Assembly (NCBI GenBank): GCA_018830565.1
Contig: JAHJRX010000084.1
Span: forward strand, 1 to 46,526
Origin: a bacterium
Lineage (GTDB): Bacteria; UBA9089; JAHJRX01
Direction of reading: 5' to 3'
Length of the DNA stretch: 46,526 bases
Of the stretch, positions 7,928-17,173 are shown one piece after another. The notes below the pieces were generated by a model. That model did no database searches. It was not told where the DNA came from and saw nothing but the letters and a program-made list of their open reading frames with translations. Position numbers and translations under genes: made by a program. The first letter of the stretch is position 1. Each line of letters begins with the position of its first letter.

Positions 7928-10177
7928 TTAAAATCCCTTAAACGGATTCGGTCCTACCTTCTCTATCGTTTCCATAAACTCCTTAAATATCCCAGGCAAT
8001 AAGTCATATTCGTTTATCGAAAGTTGCACCATCTTAACTCGATCAGATTCAAGTCTCAGTCTATCTAATGTCTCTTTAACCTTACTCAGCCTATAATTTG
8101 CCAGCTCACTTCCTTTGATAAAATGACATTGGTAATCATCCCCATGCTTACACCCTATCAGCATTATTCCATCAATCCCTTTTGACAGGGCATCGGATAT
8201 CCAGACAAGGTTTATTGAGCCAAGACATCGGACAGGGATAACCCGAAGATATGGGGTAATCAGGAGTCGGTTAGCACCAGCCATATCAAGGGCAGGAATC
8301 GCATCGTTTTCACACATAAAAGCCAGTATCCTGGGTTTTTCCTCGTCCTCTTCCGGCACCTCAATTGCCTTCATCATAGATGAGATTATATCAATGGAAT
8401 AATTCTTGAAATTGATTATTCGTTCCGGGCAGGCACCAAGACAAGTCCCACACCTTCTACATCTGGTCAGACCGGGCAATGGGTTAAATTTTTCGTCTTC
8501 ATTAATAGCACCAAATGGACACTCGTCTGTGCATCTCTTACACTGGGTACATCTTTGCATAAAAAACTCCGGGTAGCTTTCGTCCCCTACCCTTGGATGG
8601 ACAGCCTTGCCCTGGCTGATAAGTTCAATACATTGGATAGCCTTAAGTGCCGCACCGCGGGCATCATCCATACTTGCCCCCATATCCATCGGATGACGGA
8701 CACAACCTGCGGCATATATTCCTGTGCGACGGGTTTCATACGGGAAGCAAATGAAGTGGGAATCAGGGAAGCCATACCTTAACTGCGGTAGCTCAGGCCC
8801 CTGTCGATAGTCAAGATTCAAGATGTCAGAACGAATGATAACCTCGTTAGGTGCGACTGCCTCTGCTACCTTACATTCCTCTCCTTCCTGCGTCGGTTCT
8901 TCGCCGGTTATAGCCTCATCAAGGCAAGCCTTTATCGCTGTTGCCGGCACTATCCCTGTTGCCAGAACAACCAAATCTGCCTCGACACGGATATTTTCTC
9001 CAAGCAAGGTATTTTCAACCGTAACGGCTAAATTATTCCCCTCAATCGGCTGGACATTAACTACCTCTCCCTTAGTTAAAAATATTCCCTCGTCCTCCTG
9101 GGCACGGATATAAAAATCCTCATATTGCCCCATAGTTCGCATATCCTTATAAAATATATAAGCCGCAGCATCTTGATTTTGCTCACGGACATAAATTGCC
9201 TGTTTCAGAGAGGTCATACAGCAAAAGGTTGAGCAATAGGGAAGATGGTCAGGGTCACGACTGCCGGCACATTGAATAAAGGCTATATTCATTGCCTCCT
9301 TACCATCAGATGGTCTGGTAATTTTGCCCTTTTTTGCCATCTCTTCCATTTGGACATTGGTAATCACATTTGGTGAGTTGCCAAATCCAAGATGGGAGAG
9401 TTTCGTGGCATCATACGGCACAAAGCCGGCGGCTAAAACGATTGCCCCCACACGAAATTGCGAAGGCTTGCCTTCCTGCTCCAGCGTTACATCAAACACC
9501 CCGGGTCCACCGGCAATTTTCTTAATCTTAGCCGAGGTATAGACCTTAATATTGGGGTTTGCCTCTATCTCCTTGACCATTGTTTCATAGGGTAGTGATT
9601 GCAGCTCTTGATACGGGGGTTGCTTGGGGAATTGTTTATAAAGCTTAGTAGCAAACCCTCCAAGTGTCTGTTCCTTTTCCACCAGTACCACCTGTCGACC
9701 GGCTTTACCTGCCTCAATAGCCGCAGTCATACCGCTAATGCCGCCACCAACCACCAGTATAGTTCTACTTATCTCACCCTCAGGTTTATAAGGGATTGAC
9801 ACCTCAGTCTTTTGTGCCTTAATGATACCCATACGGAGATAGTCTTCTGCCATCATCTGGGTATCTTCGTTATTTATCGGCTGACTCCAGATAACTTGTT
9901 CACGCAGATTCACCCGCTCCATGATTTTATTGGTATCAAAGGCGAATACATCCTGATTCACCCGTGAGGAACATGCGGCAATGACTATGGTATTTACTCC
10001 CTCCGTCTCGCTATCGTTATTAATAATTCCAATTCCTTCTTCGCCACACAAATACGGATGAGTTTTACACACAAGGGCTTTATACTTTCCGGTTGCCACC
10101 TTTGAGAGTTTTTCTATATCAATGGATTCTCCAATCCCACAGCCTGTACAAATATAGACGGCTAATTTCTTATCCAT
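7928..10177 (-). CDS. qmoB: QmoB, HdrA-MvhD fusion flavoprotein subunit
   Basis: This 749-residue protein has an HdrA-like FAD domain (nucleotide-binding VVGGGISGMTAAIEAGKAG near 142-160), two [4Fe-4S] ferredoxin motifs (CTQCKRCTDECP and CRRCGTCLGACP, ~545-590) and a C-terminal MvhD-like domain (RVIPVRCLGSINLVWISDAL). This is the QmoB domain order. In the Qmo complex it partners QmoA and QmoC to move electrons to APS reductase and may take part in flavin-based electron confurcation, as proposed for the family. It starts 6 bp after qmoA ends, and its length fits known QmoB. Confidence 0.94.
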   Translation of the reverse strand: MDKKLAVYICTGCGIGESIDIEKLSKVATGKYKALVCKTHPYLCGEEGIGIINNDSETEGVNTIVIAACSSRVNQDVFAFDTNKIMERVNLREQVIWSQPINNEDTQMMAEDYLRMGIIKAQKTEVSIPYKPEGEISRTILVVGGGISGMTAAIEAGKAGRQVVLVEKEQTLGGFATKLYKQFPKQPPYQELQSLPYETMVKEIEANPNIKVYTSAKIKKIAGGPGVFDVTLEQEGKPSQFRVGAIVLAAGFVPYDATKLSHLGFGNSPNVITNVQMEEMAKKGKITRPSDGKEAMNIAFIQCAGSRDPDHLPYCSTFCCMTSLKQAIYVREQNQDAAAYIFYKDMRTMGQYEDFYIRAQEDEGIFLTKGEVVNVQPIEGNNLAVTVENTLLGENIRVEADLVVLATGIVPATAIKACLDEAITGEEPTQEGEECKVAEAVAPNEVIIRSDILNLDYRQGPELPQLRYGFPDSHFICFPYETRRTGIYAAGCVRHPMDMGASMDDARGAALKAIQCIELISQGKAVHPRVGDESYPEFFMQRCTQCKRCTDECPFGAINEDEKFNPLPGLTRCRRCGTCLGACPERIINFKNYSIDIISSMMKAIEVPEEDEEKPRILAFMCENDAIPALDMAGANRLLITPYLRVIPVRCLGSINLVWISDALSKGIDGIMLIGCKHGDDYQCHFIKGSELANYRLSKVKETLDRLRLESDRVKMVQLSINEYDLLPGIFKEFMETIEKVGPNPFKGF

Positions 10178-10183
10178 AGTTTT

Positions 10184-11449
10184 TTACCCCCTCACCACAC
10201 TCTGAATAGCTCTCAAGGCGGTTCCGGTAGCGTCCTGAACAGATGAGGATACATCTGCCGGTCTTTTGGCTACACCAGCCGCATAAATTCCATTGCCCTG
10301 CTCAAAATTGATAAATCCATTTTTATCACGAACGAGGCAAGCCTCATTAATATTTACCGACAACCCATTCGTTGGTTGCATGCCGCAGGCTAAAACCACC
10401 ATATCCACATTTACCCTGATTTTCTTGCCGGCCAATATGTCTTCAGCCTCAACAATCAATTCCTTAGTATTGGCATCCTCAACGAGGTGGTACACCTCCT
10501 CAACAGAGGCTACCTTACCTTTAATCAGAGATACCTTTTCATCGCCGGATACCTTTGTCAAAAAGTCCTCATACTTGCCGGGTGTTCGGACATCAATATA
10601 AAACATGTAGGCTTGCGAGTCAGGAATATTTTCCCGCACATAGGTAATCTGCTTCAAGGATGCCAGACAGCAGACAGCCGAGCAATATGGCAGGTGATTT
10701 TCATCACGCGAGCCGGCGCATTGCACAAAGGCTACCTTCTTTGGCTCTTTCCGGTCAGATGGACGCAGGATTTTACCTTGCGTGGGTCCGGTTGGCGCCG
10801 CCAACCGCTCCATCATTATATTGGTAATTACATCCTTATATTTGCCAAAGCCGAGGTTATCAATTCGTGTGGCATCGTAAGGCTGCCAGCCGGTGGCGAC
10901 CACAATTGAGCCGACATTGATATTTTTAGTTTCTGCCTGCATCTCAAGGTCAATCGCTCCATATTTGCAGGCGTCAACGCAAGAGCCACATTTTATGCAG
11001 GCTTTCTCATCAATAACATAATTATACGGAAAGGCTAACTGATGGGGAAGATAAATGGCTTTGGTACCTGTCAACCCAAGATTAAACTCATCCGGTCGCT
11101 GGGCAGGACATACCTTGGCGCATTCTCCACAGGTAGTACATTTTTGTGTTACAAACCGTGGCTGAATCCGCAGGGTAACCTCGTAATCCTTTTCCTTGCC
11201 GGTAATTTTCTCTACCTCTGTGAGGGTAAAGTATTTAATCCGATTGTTTGTTCTGATGCGGCGGAGGTTTATCTCCAGCCCGCAGTAAGGTGGACAGAGT
11301 TTAGGGAAATAACGATTCATCTGAGCGACCCTGCCGCCAAGGTATGGGTTTTTCTCAACGAGAATAACATTATACCCGGTTTCAGCCGCCTCAACCGCAG
11401 TGGTTATGCCGCTGATTCCACCACCAATTACCAGAATATCCTTAGCCAT
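10184..11449 (-). CDS. qmoA: QmoA, HdrA-like flavoprotein subunit
   Basis: This 421-residue HdrA-like flavoprotein begins with a Rossmann FAD motif (ILVIGGGISGITTAVEAAE). The start is the ATG at 11449, placed well after GGAGG; a TTG one codon earlier is less likely. It carries two complete ferredoxin-type motifs, CTTCGECAKVCP and CIKCGSCVDACK (~115-165). As I remember them, Desulfovibrio QmoA proteins have partly lost these ligands, so their retention here is noteworthy. QmoA binds QmoB and contacts APS reductase. It lies between aprA and qmoB, with a GACAAGTC-type repeat in the spacer from aprA. Confidence 0.93.
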   Translation of the reverse strand: MAKDILVIGGGISGITTAVEAAETGYNVILVEKNPYLGGRVAQMNRYFPKLCPPYCGLEINLRRIRTNNRIKYFTLTEVEKITGKEKDYEVTLRIQPRFVTQKCTTCGECAKVCPAQRPDEFNLGLTGTKAIYLPHQLAFPYNYVIDEKACIKCGSCVDACKYGAIDLEMQAETKNINVGSIVVATGWQPYDATRIDNLGFGKYKDVITNIMMERLAAPTGPTQGKILRPSDRKEPKKVAFVQCAGSRDENHLPYCSAVCCLASLKQITYVRENIPDSQAYMFYIDVRTPGKYEDFLTKVSGDEKVSLIKGKVASVEEVYHLVEDANTKELIVEAEDILAGKKIRVNVDMVVLACGMQPTNGLSVNINEACLVRDKNGFINFEQGNGIYAAGVAKRPADVSSSVQDATGTALRAIQSVVRG

Positions 11450-11462
11450 CAATTTACCTCCA

Positions 11463-11512
11463 GTTCTTATCAGTCAGACAAGTCAGACTTGTCTGACTTG
11501 TCACTGTTACCT
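11463..11512. repeat. GTCAGACAAGTC palindromic repeat between aprA and qmoA
   Basis: The spacer carries an alternating run of GTCAGACAAGTC and GACTTGTCTGAC units that folds back on itself. Related copies occur at about 25775-25800, 26168-26200, 30772-30800 and 32636-32662, always in gaps or at gene edges of the sulfur clusters. Confidence 0.6.
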
Positions 11513-11535
11513 CTCTCACACCTGCCAAAAATTAC

Positions 11536-13461
11536 TTACTTAGACACTAAATCCTTATGTGCCTTTTTCATCATTGTCCATTGACCTGTCTTTGTATCTA
11601 CCTTGGAATTGACAAAACATTTCCAGTTCGCATCATCAATCAGGTTATAGTCTGCACGGTAGTAAAAGCCTGGATACCTTGATTCTTCACGGAATAAGAT
11701 ATGTCGCAGATGTGCCTCTGCTGTCCAGATTCTGTGATAATTCTCCCAGCATCTCAACAACTCGTGCAGGTCCTTAGCCCCCATCTTTCTGGCATCTTCC
11801 TTGAGTATATCAAGGAGTTCCAACGCCTTTCCCAACATAGTCTTACCGGTTACATACCATGTTCCACAACCACCACCATATTCATCCATAATCTTGTTAA
11901 GCCGAAACATCAACATTCTCGGCTTGATATAATTTGGATTAATCTCCGGGTCTGTCGAATACCCTTTATTTGCCTCATAATTAATGAACGGCAGGTAAAT
12001 TTCATCTGCCAATTCCCTTTTGTCTTTGGTAATAGTTTGGACAAAATCCTTATGGTCAAGCACGAATTTAACCGCAGATTTAGCGGCAATTCTACCTTCA
12101 ACATGAGAGCCTGATGAGAATTTGTGTCCTGATGCACCCACACCATCACCTGCCGTAAATAAACCTTGAACCGTAGTCATTCTATTGTATCCCCATTGCC
12201 ATTCTGCCGGTGCAATATCCTCAGGACCACTAACCCAGAGTCCACAGCAACCTGAATGCGAACCTAGCAAATAGGGTTCTGTCGGCATAAGTTCAGACAT
12301 TGTTTCCTCAGGAGCAATATTCATACCTGCCCAATGTCCTGCCTGTCCAATGCACATATCAAGGAAATCCTCCCATGCCTCAGATTCAAGTTCCCGGCAT
12401 TTTTTCTTGTCATTACCATAAGATTCAAAGAGGTTTTTCATAGCGGTTGGAGTATCCATATAAATAGGACCCCTACCTTCTTTTAACTCCTTAAGCATCT
12501 GATGATTTCTCAGACATGTTGGAGTTACTTTAGAAGCACCATACGGCAAATAATCGTTAAGCATAGCCGCATTCTTTACACTGTAATCCTCACCTGCGGC
12601 ATTCATTGCCTTTGCCTTAAACAGTAAAAACCATGCTCCCACCGGTCCTGCCCCATCTTTGAATCGAGCTGGGACAAATCGGTTTTCCATCATGGTTAAT
12701 TCAGCCCCTGCCTGAGCGGCCATAGTGTATGTCGAGCCGGCATTCCAGATAGGATACCATGCCCTGCCCATACCTTCACCGGTTGACTGCCTTGGTCTGA
12801 ATATATTTACAGCACCACCGCAAGCCATAATAACGGCATTAGCTCTAAAGATATAAATCTTATTCTCTCTTGTGCTAAAACCAACTGCCCCGGCAATCCT
12901 GTTTTCTTCCTTACCATCAAGCAATAAACTGACAATAAAAACCCGTTCATAGATATTGTCCATACCAATAGCTGTTTTAGCCGCTTCAGCCACAATGGTT
13001 TTATATGATTCACCATTAATCATTATTTGCCACTTACCGGTTCTGACAGGCTTGCCACCCTTTTCAAGTGGTATATCTTCAGAGCCGTGTTCTTTCCAGA
13101 CCGGCAATCCCCATTCCTCAAATCTATGAACTGAATCATCAACATGTCTGCCAACATCATAAATCAGGTCATCACGCACCACACCCATAAGATCATTAGA
13201 AACCATTTTGACATAAGCCTCAGGTGTATTCTCTCCAAGGTAGGTATTGATGGCTGAAAGCCCTTGAGCAACAGCACCGCTTCTTTCCAAAGCCGCTTTA
13301 TCCACCATGGTAATTTTCATATTTGGCGAAGCCCATTTTTTCACTTCAAATGCCGCTCCGCATGCTGCCATGCCACCACCGATAATTAAAATATCGGTTT
13401 TTATTTCTTCTATCTGTGGCTCTTTACAAAAATGTGAAGTATCTCTCGTTTGTACTGACAT
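11536..13461 (-). CDS. aprA: Adenylylsulfate (APS) reductase alpha subunit AprA
   Basis: The 641-residue flavoprotein has the N-terminal FAD fold (TDILIIGGGMAACGAAFE) and the AprA signatures GAVAQGLSAINTYLGE, ENRFVPARFKDG and LGSHSGCCGLWVSGPED. The C-terminal region ends in HILFREESRYPGFYYRAD, typical of AprA. It reduces APS to sulfite and AMP, with electrons delivered through AprB. Length is normal for the family (about 640-665). It directly follows aprB (15 bp gap) with a strong AGGAGG ribosome-binding site. Confidence 0.96.
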   Translation of the reverse strand: MSVQTRDTSHFCKEPQIEEIKTDILIIGGGMAACGAAFEVKKWASPNMKITMVDKAALERSGAVAQGLSAINTYLGENTPEAYVKMVSNDLMGVVRDDLIYDVGRHVDDSVHRFEEWGLPVWKEHGSEDIPLEKGGKPVRTGKWQIMINGESYKTIVAEAAKTAIGMDNIYERVFIVSLLLDGKEENRIAGAVGFSTRENKIYIFRANAVIMACGGAVNIFRPRQSTGEGMGRAWYPIWNAGSTYTMAAQAGAELTMMENRFVPARFKDGAGPVGAWFLLFKAKAMNAAGEDYSVKNAAMLNDYLPYGASKVTPTCLRNHQMLKELKEGRGPIYMDTPTAMKNLFESYGNDKKKCRELESEAWEDFLDMCIGQAGHWAGMNIAPEETMSELMPTEPYLLGSHSGCCGLWVSGPEDIAPAEWQWGYNRMTTVQGLFTAGDGVGASGHKFSSGSHVEGRIAAKSAVKFVLDHKDFVQTITKDKRELADEIYLPFINYEANKGYSTDPEINPNYIKPRMLMFRLNKIMDEYGGGCGTWYVTGKTMLGKALELLDILKEDARKMGAKDLHELLRCWENYHRIWTAEAHLRHILFREESRYPGFYYRADYNLIDDANWKCFVNSKVDTKTGQWTMMKKAHKDLVSK

Positions 13462-13476
13462 TTTTCGCCTCCTTTC

Positions 13477-13914
13477 TTATACCTTTGCCGGAACAGGAAG
13501 TGTCTTTCCTGCTTCCGTGAACAAGTTTAGATTATTAAGGTCAGCCTCTGTTGGTTGTGGCTTACCCTCATAAGGTTTAATTGAGCCCTCAGGTGTCGTC
13601 CGAATAGGAAACTTAAACCTTTTAATATTTCCATTTCTGAACTGGACTGTCCACATAATAGAATCCGTACCTCTTAAGGGAATAATTTTACCTCCCATAG
13701 GCACGATATCTGCATAGGCTCTAATCTCAATAGCCTGTTGGGCACATATCTTGGCACAGCAGTAACACTCCCAACATTGCTCAGGCTCCTGATTGAAAGC
13801 CTTAGTCTTCTCCTCATTCAACCTATACAGATCGTTCGGACAGATATACTGACAAGCCGTCTTATCCTGCCCTTTACACCCATCACACTTTTCTGCGATA
13901 ACAAAACTTGGCAT
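13477..13914 (-). CDS. aprB: APS reductase beta subunit AprB (ferredoxin-type)
   Basis: The 145-residue electron-transfer subunit carries the two [4Fe-4S] clusters of AprB: an atypical first motif with an insertion (CDGCKGQDKTACQYICP, ~10-26) and a second CWECYCCAKICAQQAIEIR (~48-66). A beta-rich segment and a C-terminal tail that wraps around AprA follow. It passes electrons to the AprA flavin. AAAGGAGG precedes the ATG. Upstream lies a ~290-bp tandem repeat that separates it from sat. Confidence 0.95.
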   Translation of the reverse strand: MPSFVIAEKCDGCKGQDKTACQYICPNDLYRLNEEKTKAFNQEPEQCWECYCCAKICAQQAIEIRAYADIVPMGGKIIPLRGTDSIMWTVQFRNGNIKRFKFPIRTTPEGSIKPYEGKPQPTEADLNNLNLFTEAGKTLPVPAKV

Positions 13915-13930
13915 TTATTTTACCTCCTTT

Positions 13931-14220
13931 TAATTTCGAATGTTTAATGTTTAATGTCGAATTTCGAATGTTAATTCATTTCAATCCGCAATTCGCTTTT
14001 TAATTTCGAATGTTTAATGTTTAATGTCGAATGTTAATTCATTTCAATCCGCAATTCGCTTTTTAATTTCGAATGTTTAATGTTTAATGTCGAATTTCGA
14101 ATGTCGAATGTTAATTCATTTCAATCCGCAATTCGCTTTTTAATTTCGAATGTTTAATGTTTAATGTCGAATGTTAATTCATTTCAATCCGCAATTCGCA
14201 ATTCGCAATTCGCAATTCCC
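13931..14220. repeat. Tandem TTCGAATG-type repeat array between sat and aprB
   Basis: Four units begin at about 13931, 14001, 14064 and 14141 with lengths of roughly 60-80 bp. Each starts TAATTTCGAATGTTTAATG and ends TTTCAATCCGCAATTCGC; they differ by small internal duplications. The array fills the 361-bp gap between sat and aprB, where I see no gene. Related single copies occur at 20600-20680, 22043-22124, 22497-22610, 27706-27762 and 28500-28560. Units are contiguous, without unique spacers, so this is not a CRISPR. Confidence 0.8.
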
Positions 14221-14275
14221 TAAATCACCTCCCTTTAGTAGGAGTTTAGGGTGTTTTCTTCCACCCCAACCCTGA

Positions 14276-15493
14276 TTATTTCTCTCCCCGCGCATGTTTA
14301 TGTAACTTGATTTCCACCTTTTCCTCTAATGTCGCGTAATACTCCTTTAATACCTCCAACACCTCAGGTCGGCTGAAGTGGTCAGGAATTTTCTCGTCTT
14401 CGGACAGCATTTTTCTAAGCATTGTGCCACTCAAATTCACTCGGTCTGCCTTATCGTGAGGGCAGGTCTTGGTTGACGCCATACCGTCACACTTAAGGCA
14501 ATAGAAAGTCAGGTCAATCTTAAGCGGTTGAAGTAAAAGAGAGCCGCTGGGAATTTCATTAAAGATGTGTTGGGCATCATAAGGACCGTAATAATCACCG
14601 ACTCCGGCGTGGTCCCGACCAACAAGTAAATGGCTGCAGCCATAGTTCTGACGAAAAACCCCATGCAGTAATGCCTCGCGTGGCCCACCGTAACGCATCT
14701 CCATAGGATAAACACCCTGAATACAGGTATCCTTGACAAAATACTTTTCCACTAACAGGTCAATTGCCTTTACTCGGACATCTCCGGGTATATCCCCTTC
14801 TTTGAGTTTACCGACTAATTGATGAATATACACGCCATCGCAAATCTCAACAGCTATTTTAGCCAGATATTCATGTGCCCGATGCATAGGATTTCGTAAT
14901 TGCAGAGCGGCTACCGTGCTCCAGCCTTTTTCCTGAAAAAGTGCTCTGGTCTGTGCAGGACGCATATATTTATCACCATATTCAGCCGGGTAATGAAGTT
15001 CATTCAATACCTTTACCGGTCCGGCAAGATTTACCTCTTCCTGAGTCATAACCTTATGCACCCCGGGATGGGCATGGTCGGTTGTCCGGAATACTTGCCT
15101 GCACTCATGCTCCTTGTCAATCGTGTATTTCTCCGTTACCTTCATTGTGCCCATTAATTCGCCGGTTTCCTCATCAATCAAGGCAACCTCTTCACCCTTT
15201 TTCAAACTATCCGCCTGTCCCTTGGTTGTAGAAAGTGTAATCGGAATAGGCCAAAACAGATCGTTAGTCATCTTATATTCATCGCAAACACCCTTCCAGT
15301 CATCATAACCCATAAAACCATCCAATGGGGTAAAGGCACCCATACCCATCATAATCAAATCAGATGTCTCCCGAGAACTCATTTTAACCTCGGTTAAGGT
15401 TTTTGCCTTCTTCCGCTCTTCGTGGAGTTCATCTCCTTGAAGTAGTAAAGGCTTTAGATTTCCACCACCATGTGGTGCAATTAATTTTGACAT
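14276..15493 (-). CDS. sat: Sulfate adenylyltransferase (ATP sulfurylase)
   Basis: This 405-residue enzyme makes APS and pyrophosphate from ATP and sulfate, the activating step of sulfate reduction. It carries the catalytic motifs [15 protein letters not shown] and [20 protein letters not shown] and, near the C-terminus, a Cys/His cluster ([16 protein letters not shown]) seen in prokaryotic ATP sulfurylases. I chose the ATG at 15493 ([11 protein letters not shown]), which has AAAGGAGG at the right distance; an upstream in-frame start would add seven residues. It is first in sat-aprBA-qmoABC. A 205-bp AT-rich gap upstream should hold the promoter. Confidence 0.96.
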   Translation of the reverse strand: MSKLIAPHGGGNLKPLLLQGDELHEERKKAKTLTEVKMSSRETSDLIMMGMGAFTPLDGFMGYDDWKGVCDEYKMTNDLFWPIPITLSTTKGQADSLKKGEEVALIDEETGELMGTMKVTEKYTIDKEHECRQVFRTTDHAHPGVHKVMTQEEVNLAGPVKVLNELHYPAEYGDKYMRPAQTRALFQEKGWSTVAALQLRNPMHRAHEYLAKIAVEICDGVYIHQLVGKLKEGDIPGDVRVKAIDLLVEKYFVKDTCIQGVYPMEMRYGGPREALLHGVFRQNYGCSHLLVGRDHAGVGDYYGPYDAQHIFNEIPSGSLLLQPLKIDLTFYCLKCDGMASTKTCPHDKADRVNLSGTMLRKMLSEDEKIPDHFSRPEVLEVLKEYYATLEEKVEIKLHKHARGEK

Positions 15494-15673
15494 ACCTTTT
15501 TCCTCCTTTATCATGAATTTTAGTCAGCGTTTAAGATTATCGCTGATTCAGTAATCAGTAATTTGATAATTAATTTATATTATTCAGTAGCATAAATTTT
15601 TTTATCTGGCAAATTATAAGATTTTATATGTAGATAAATTTTCTTTATGGAGTAGATTTTTTGTTCAGGCGAT

Positions 15674-15745
15674 AAATAGGGAGCAGGAAGCAAGTTCCTT
15701 ACTCTCTGCCTCCTTGCTCCTTGCTCCTTGCTTCTTGCTCCTTAC
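15674..15745. repeat. Low-complexity CTTGCTCC repeat overlapping the LysR gene 3' end
   Basis: Runs of the heptamer TTGCTCC and variants (CTTGCTTC) fill this stretch. The inner part codes for the last ~16 residues of the LysR-type regulator, and the outer part lies in the spacer before sat. Confidence 0.6.
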
Positions 15746-16637
15746 TCGAGGTTGGACTGAGGAAACTCAAGAATTGTTCCATAGGTTTGGTTCTAAAATG
15801 CCCATGTTTTAAAATGATGGTAAAGTCTCTTTGGAATCTGAGACCCTTTATTCGAAGTATTTTGAGGGAATTTAGTTTCTTTTCTTTTAATACCGCCCAT
15901 TGTGAGATAATGCCTATGCCAAGTCCTGTCTCTACTGCCGACTTGATTGCCTCTGATGAGCCTAATTCCATCTTGATATTCAAATCAGACAATTTTATTT
16001 CCGCCTTCTCTAATATCTCTTCTATCACCTTTCGAGTTCCAGAACCTTGTTCACGGAAGATAATCGGTTCCTTCTTAAACTCATCTTGTTCTATTTCCTT
16101 TTCTTCTTGCCAGTGGTGTTTTACAGAGGCAATAACGACTAATTCATCTTCAATAAACTTCTCAACCAGGATGTCCCTATGGCTTACCGGTCCTTCAACC
16201 AAGCCTAAATCGATTAAATTATTTAAAAGTTGGGAGGTTATCTCTTTTGTATTGGCATTGGTAAGAAAAATCTCAAATTTGGGGTATAGGTCTTTAAATT
16301 TACCCAATATAGTAGGTAAAAGATACTGACCAATGGTAGTAGATGCACCAATCACTAATCTGCCATGAGAGGTTTGAGTTAAATCCGCTATTTCCTTTTC
16401 TGCCTTTTGATAAAGGTTTAAAATATCCCGGGCATATTTAAAAAGAATCTCTCCTGCCGGTGTCAGGCTAACTTCACCCTTTATACGGTCAAATAATCTT
16501 GCCTCCAAAGCTTCCTCTAGGATATGAATTTGATGACTAACCGCCGGCTGACTTAGACATAAAATATTAGCGGTATTAGAAAAGCTCTTTTCATTTGATA
16601 GTGTATAAAATGTCCTTAAGGAAAAACGGTCTAACAT
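15699..16637 (-). CDS. LysR-family transcriptional regulator
   Basis: The 312-residue protein has an N-terminal LysR winged helix-turn-helix (residues ~3-62, with SFSNTANILCLSQPAVSHQIHI in the helix-turn-helix) and a periplasmic-binding-like effector domain (~90-290). Its position directly upstream of sat and next to an anion exporter suggests control of sulfate activation or sulfite export, as for CysB/CysL-type relatives; this is inferred from context. The C-terminal ~16 residues (KEQEARSKEQGGRE) come from a heptameric DNA repeat and are probably not part of the ancestral protein. Confidence 0.88.
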   Translation of the reverse strand: MLDRFSLRTFYTLSNEKSFSNTANILCLSQPAVSHQIHILEEALEARLFDRIKGEVSLTPAGEILFKYARDILNLYQKAEKEIADLTQTSHGRLVIGASTTIGQYLLPTILGKFKDLYPKFEIFLTNANTKEITSQLLNNLIDLGLVEGPVSHRDILVEKFIEDELVVIASVKHHWQEEKEIEQDEFKKEPIIFREQGSGTRKVIEEILEKAEIKLSDLNIKMELGSSEAIKSAVETGLGIGIISQWAVLKEKKLNSLKILRIKGLRFQRDFTIILKHGHFRTKPMEQFLSFLSPTSSKEQEARSKEQGGRE

Positions 16638-16813
16638 AACAAATTACCCCTTACTACCCTTCTTCATAATTACTTCCTTATTTACATCAATATGTTTTAT
16701 AAAGAAAAATTATCTCTACATAAAATTTTAGAAATTGACACACAGGAAATTTTATAGTAATATTTTATATCTAAGTCGTTTAAATATCAAGTGTTTTTTG
16801 GGGTGCCGCAGGT

Positions 16814-17005
16814 ATGGAGATAAAAGACACAAGCGTTATTCTTTTACCGGAGGAGATTATTCAACTGATAGGTATCTGTGAAGATGCCAACAAGGATAAT
16901 GCCTTATCTTTCTTAAAAGAACTTCGCAAAAAAGTAGAAAAGGTTCAAAGTGGGGCTCGTTCTTCATACCAACGAGGTGGACACATAGGACAAGCTAAAT
17001 TTTAG
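16814..17005 (+). CDS. Small protein of unknown function (63 aa)
   Basis: This short open frame starts at ATG 16814, has a helix-rich composition and a basic C-terminal half (KELRKKVEKVQSG). It lies in the divergent region between the LysR gene and the exporter gene. I do not recognise it. The ribosome-binding site is weak (CCGCAGGT). It could be a genuine small gene or a chance frame. Confidence 0.35.
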   Translation: MEIKDTSVILLPEEIIQLIGICEDANKDNALSFLKELRKKVEKVQSGARSSYQRGGHIGQAKF

Positions 17006-17047
17006 AGGGCAGATAAGCCTGATTTTATACCATTAACCAACTAATAA

Positions 17048-17164
17048 AGCACTTATTAATGAAAATTTGACATAGAGCAAATTAATTTGAGGGCAAACAA
17101 GTTTATCTTTTATTGCTCGGTATTATTTCCTATGTCCGGTTTTCGTTAATAACTACTATAAAGG
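17048..17164. repeat. Inverted-repeat element just upstream of the TauE-like gene
   Basis: AGCACTTATTAATGAAAA (17048-17065) is an imperfect inverted copy of TTTTCGTTAATAACTACTAT (17140-17159). The stretch 17048-17088 matches, in reverse complement, 43911-43951 upstream of queA with about three differences in 41 bases. A third arm lies at 37278-37298 upstream of ahbC. The right end supplies the AAGG that precedes the downstream start codon, so this small dispersed element may contribute to promoter or translation signals. Confidence 0.55.
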
Positions 17165-17173
17165 AATAAACAG

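Noticed and set aside
10487-10909. 140-residue open frame on the plus strand inside qmoA
   Set aside because: Antisense shadow of qmoA with no family features.
11042-11584. 180-residue open frame on the plus strand over qmoA/aprA
   Set aside because: It is antisense to well-supported genes, has no recognisable domain and ends inside aprA; it reflects codon bias of the real genes.
13931-14220. Possible CRISPR array
   Set aside because: The units are contiguous and differ by internal slippage; there are no unique spacers of constant length and no cas genes.
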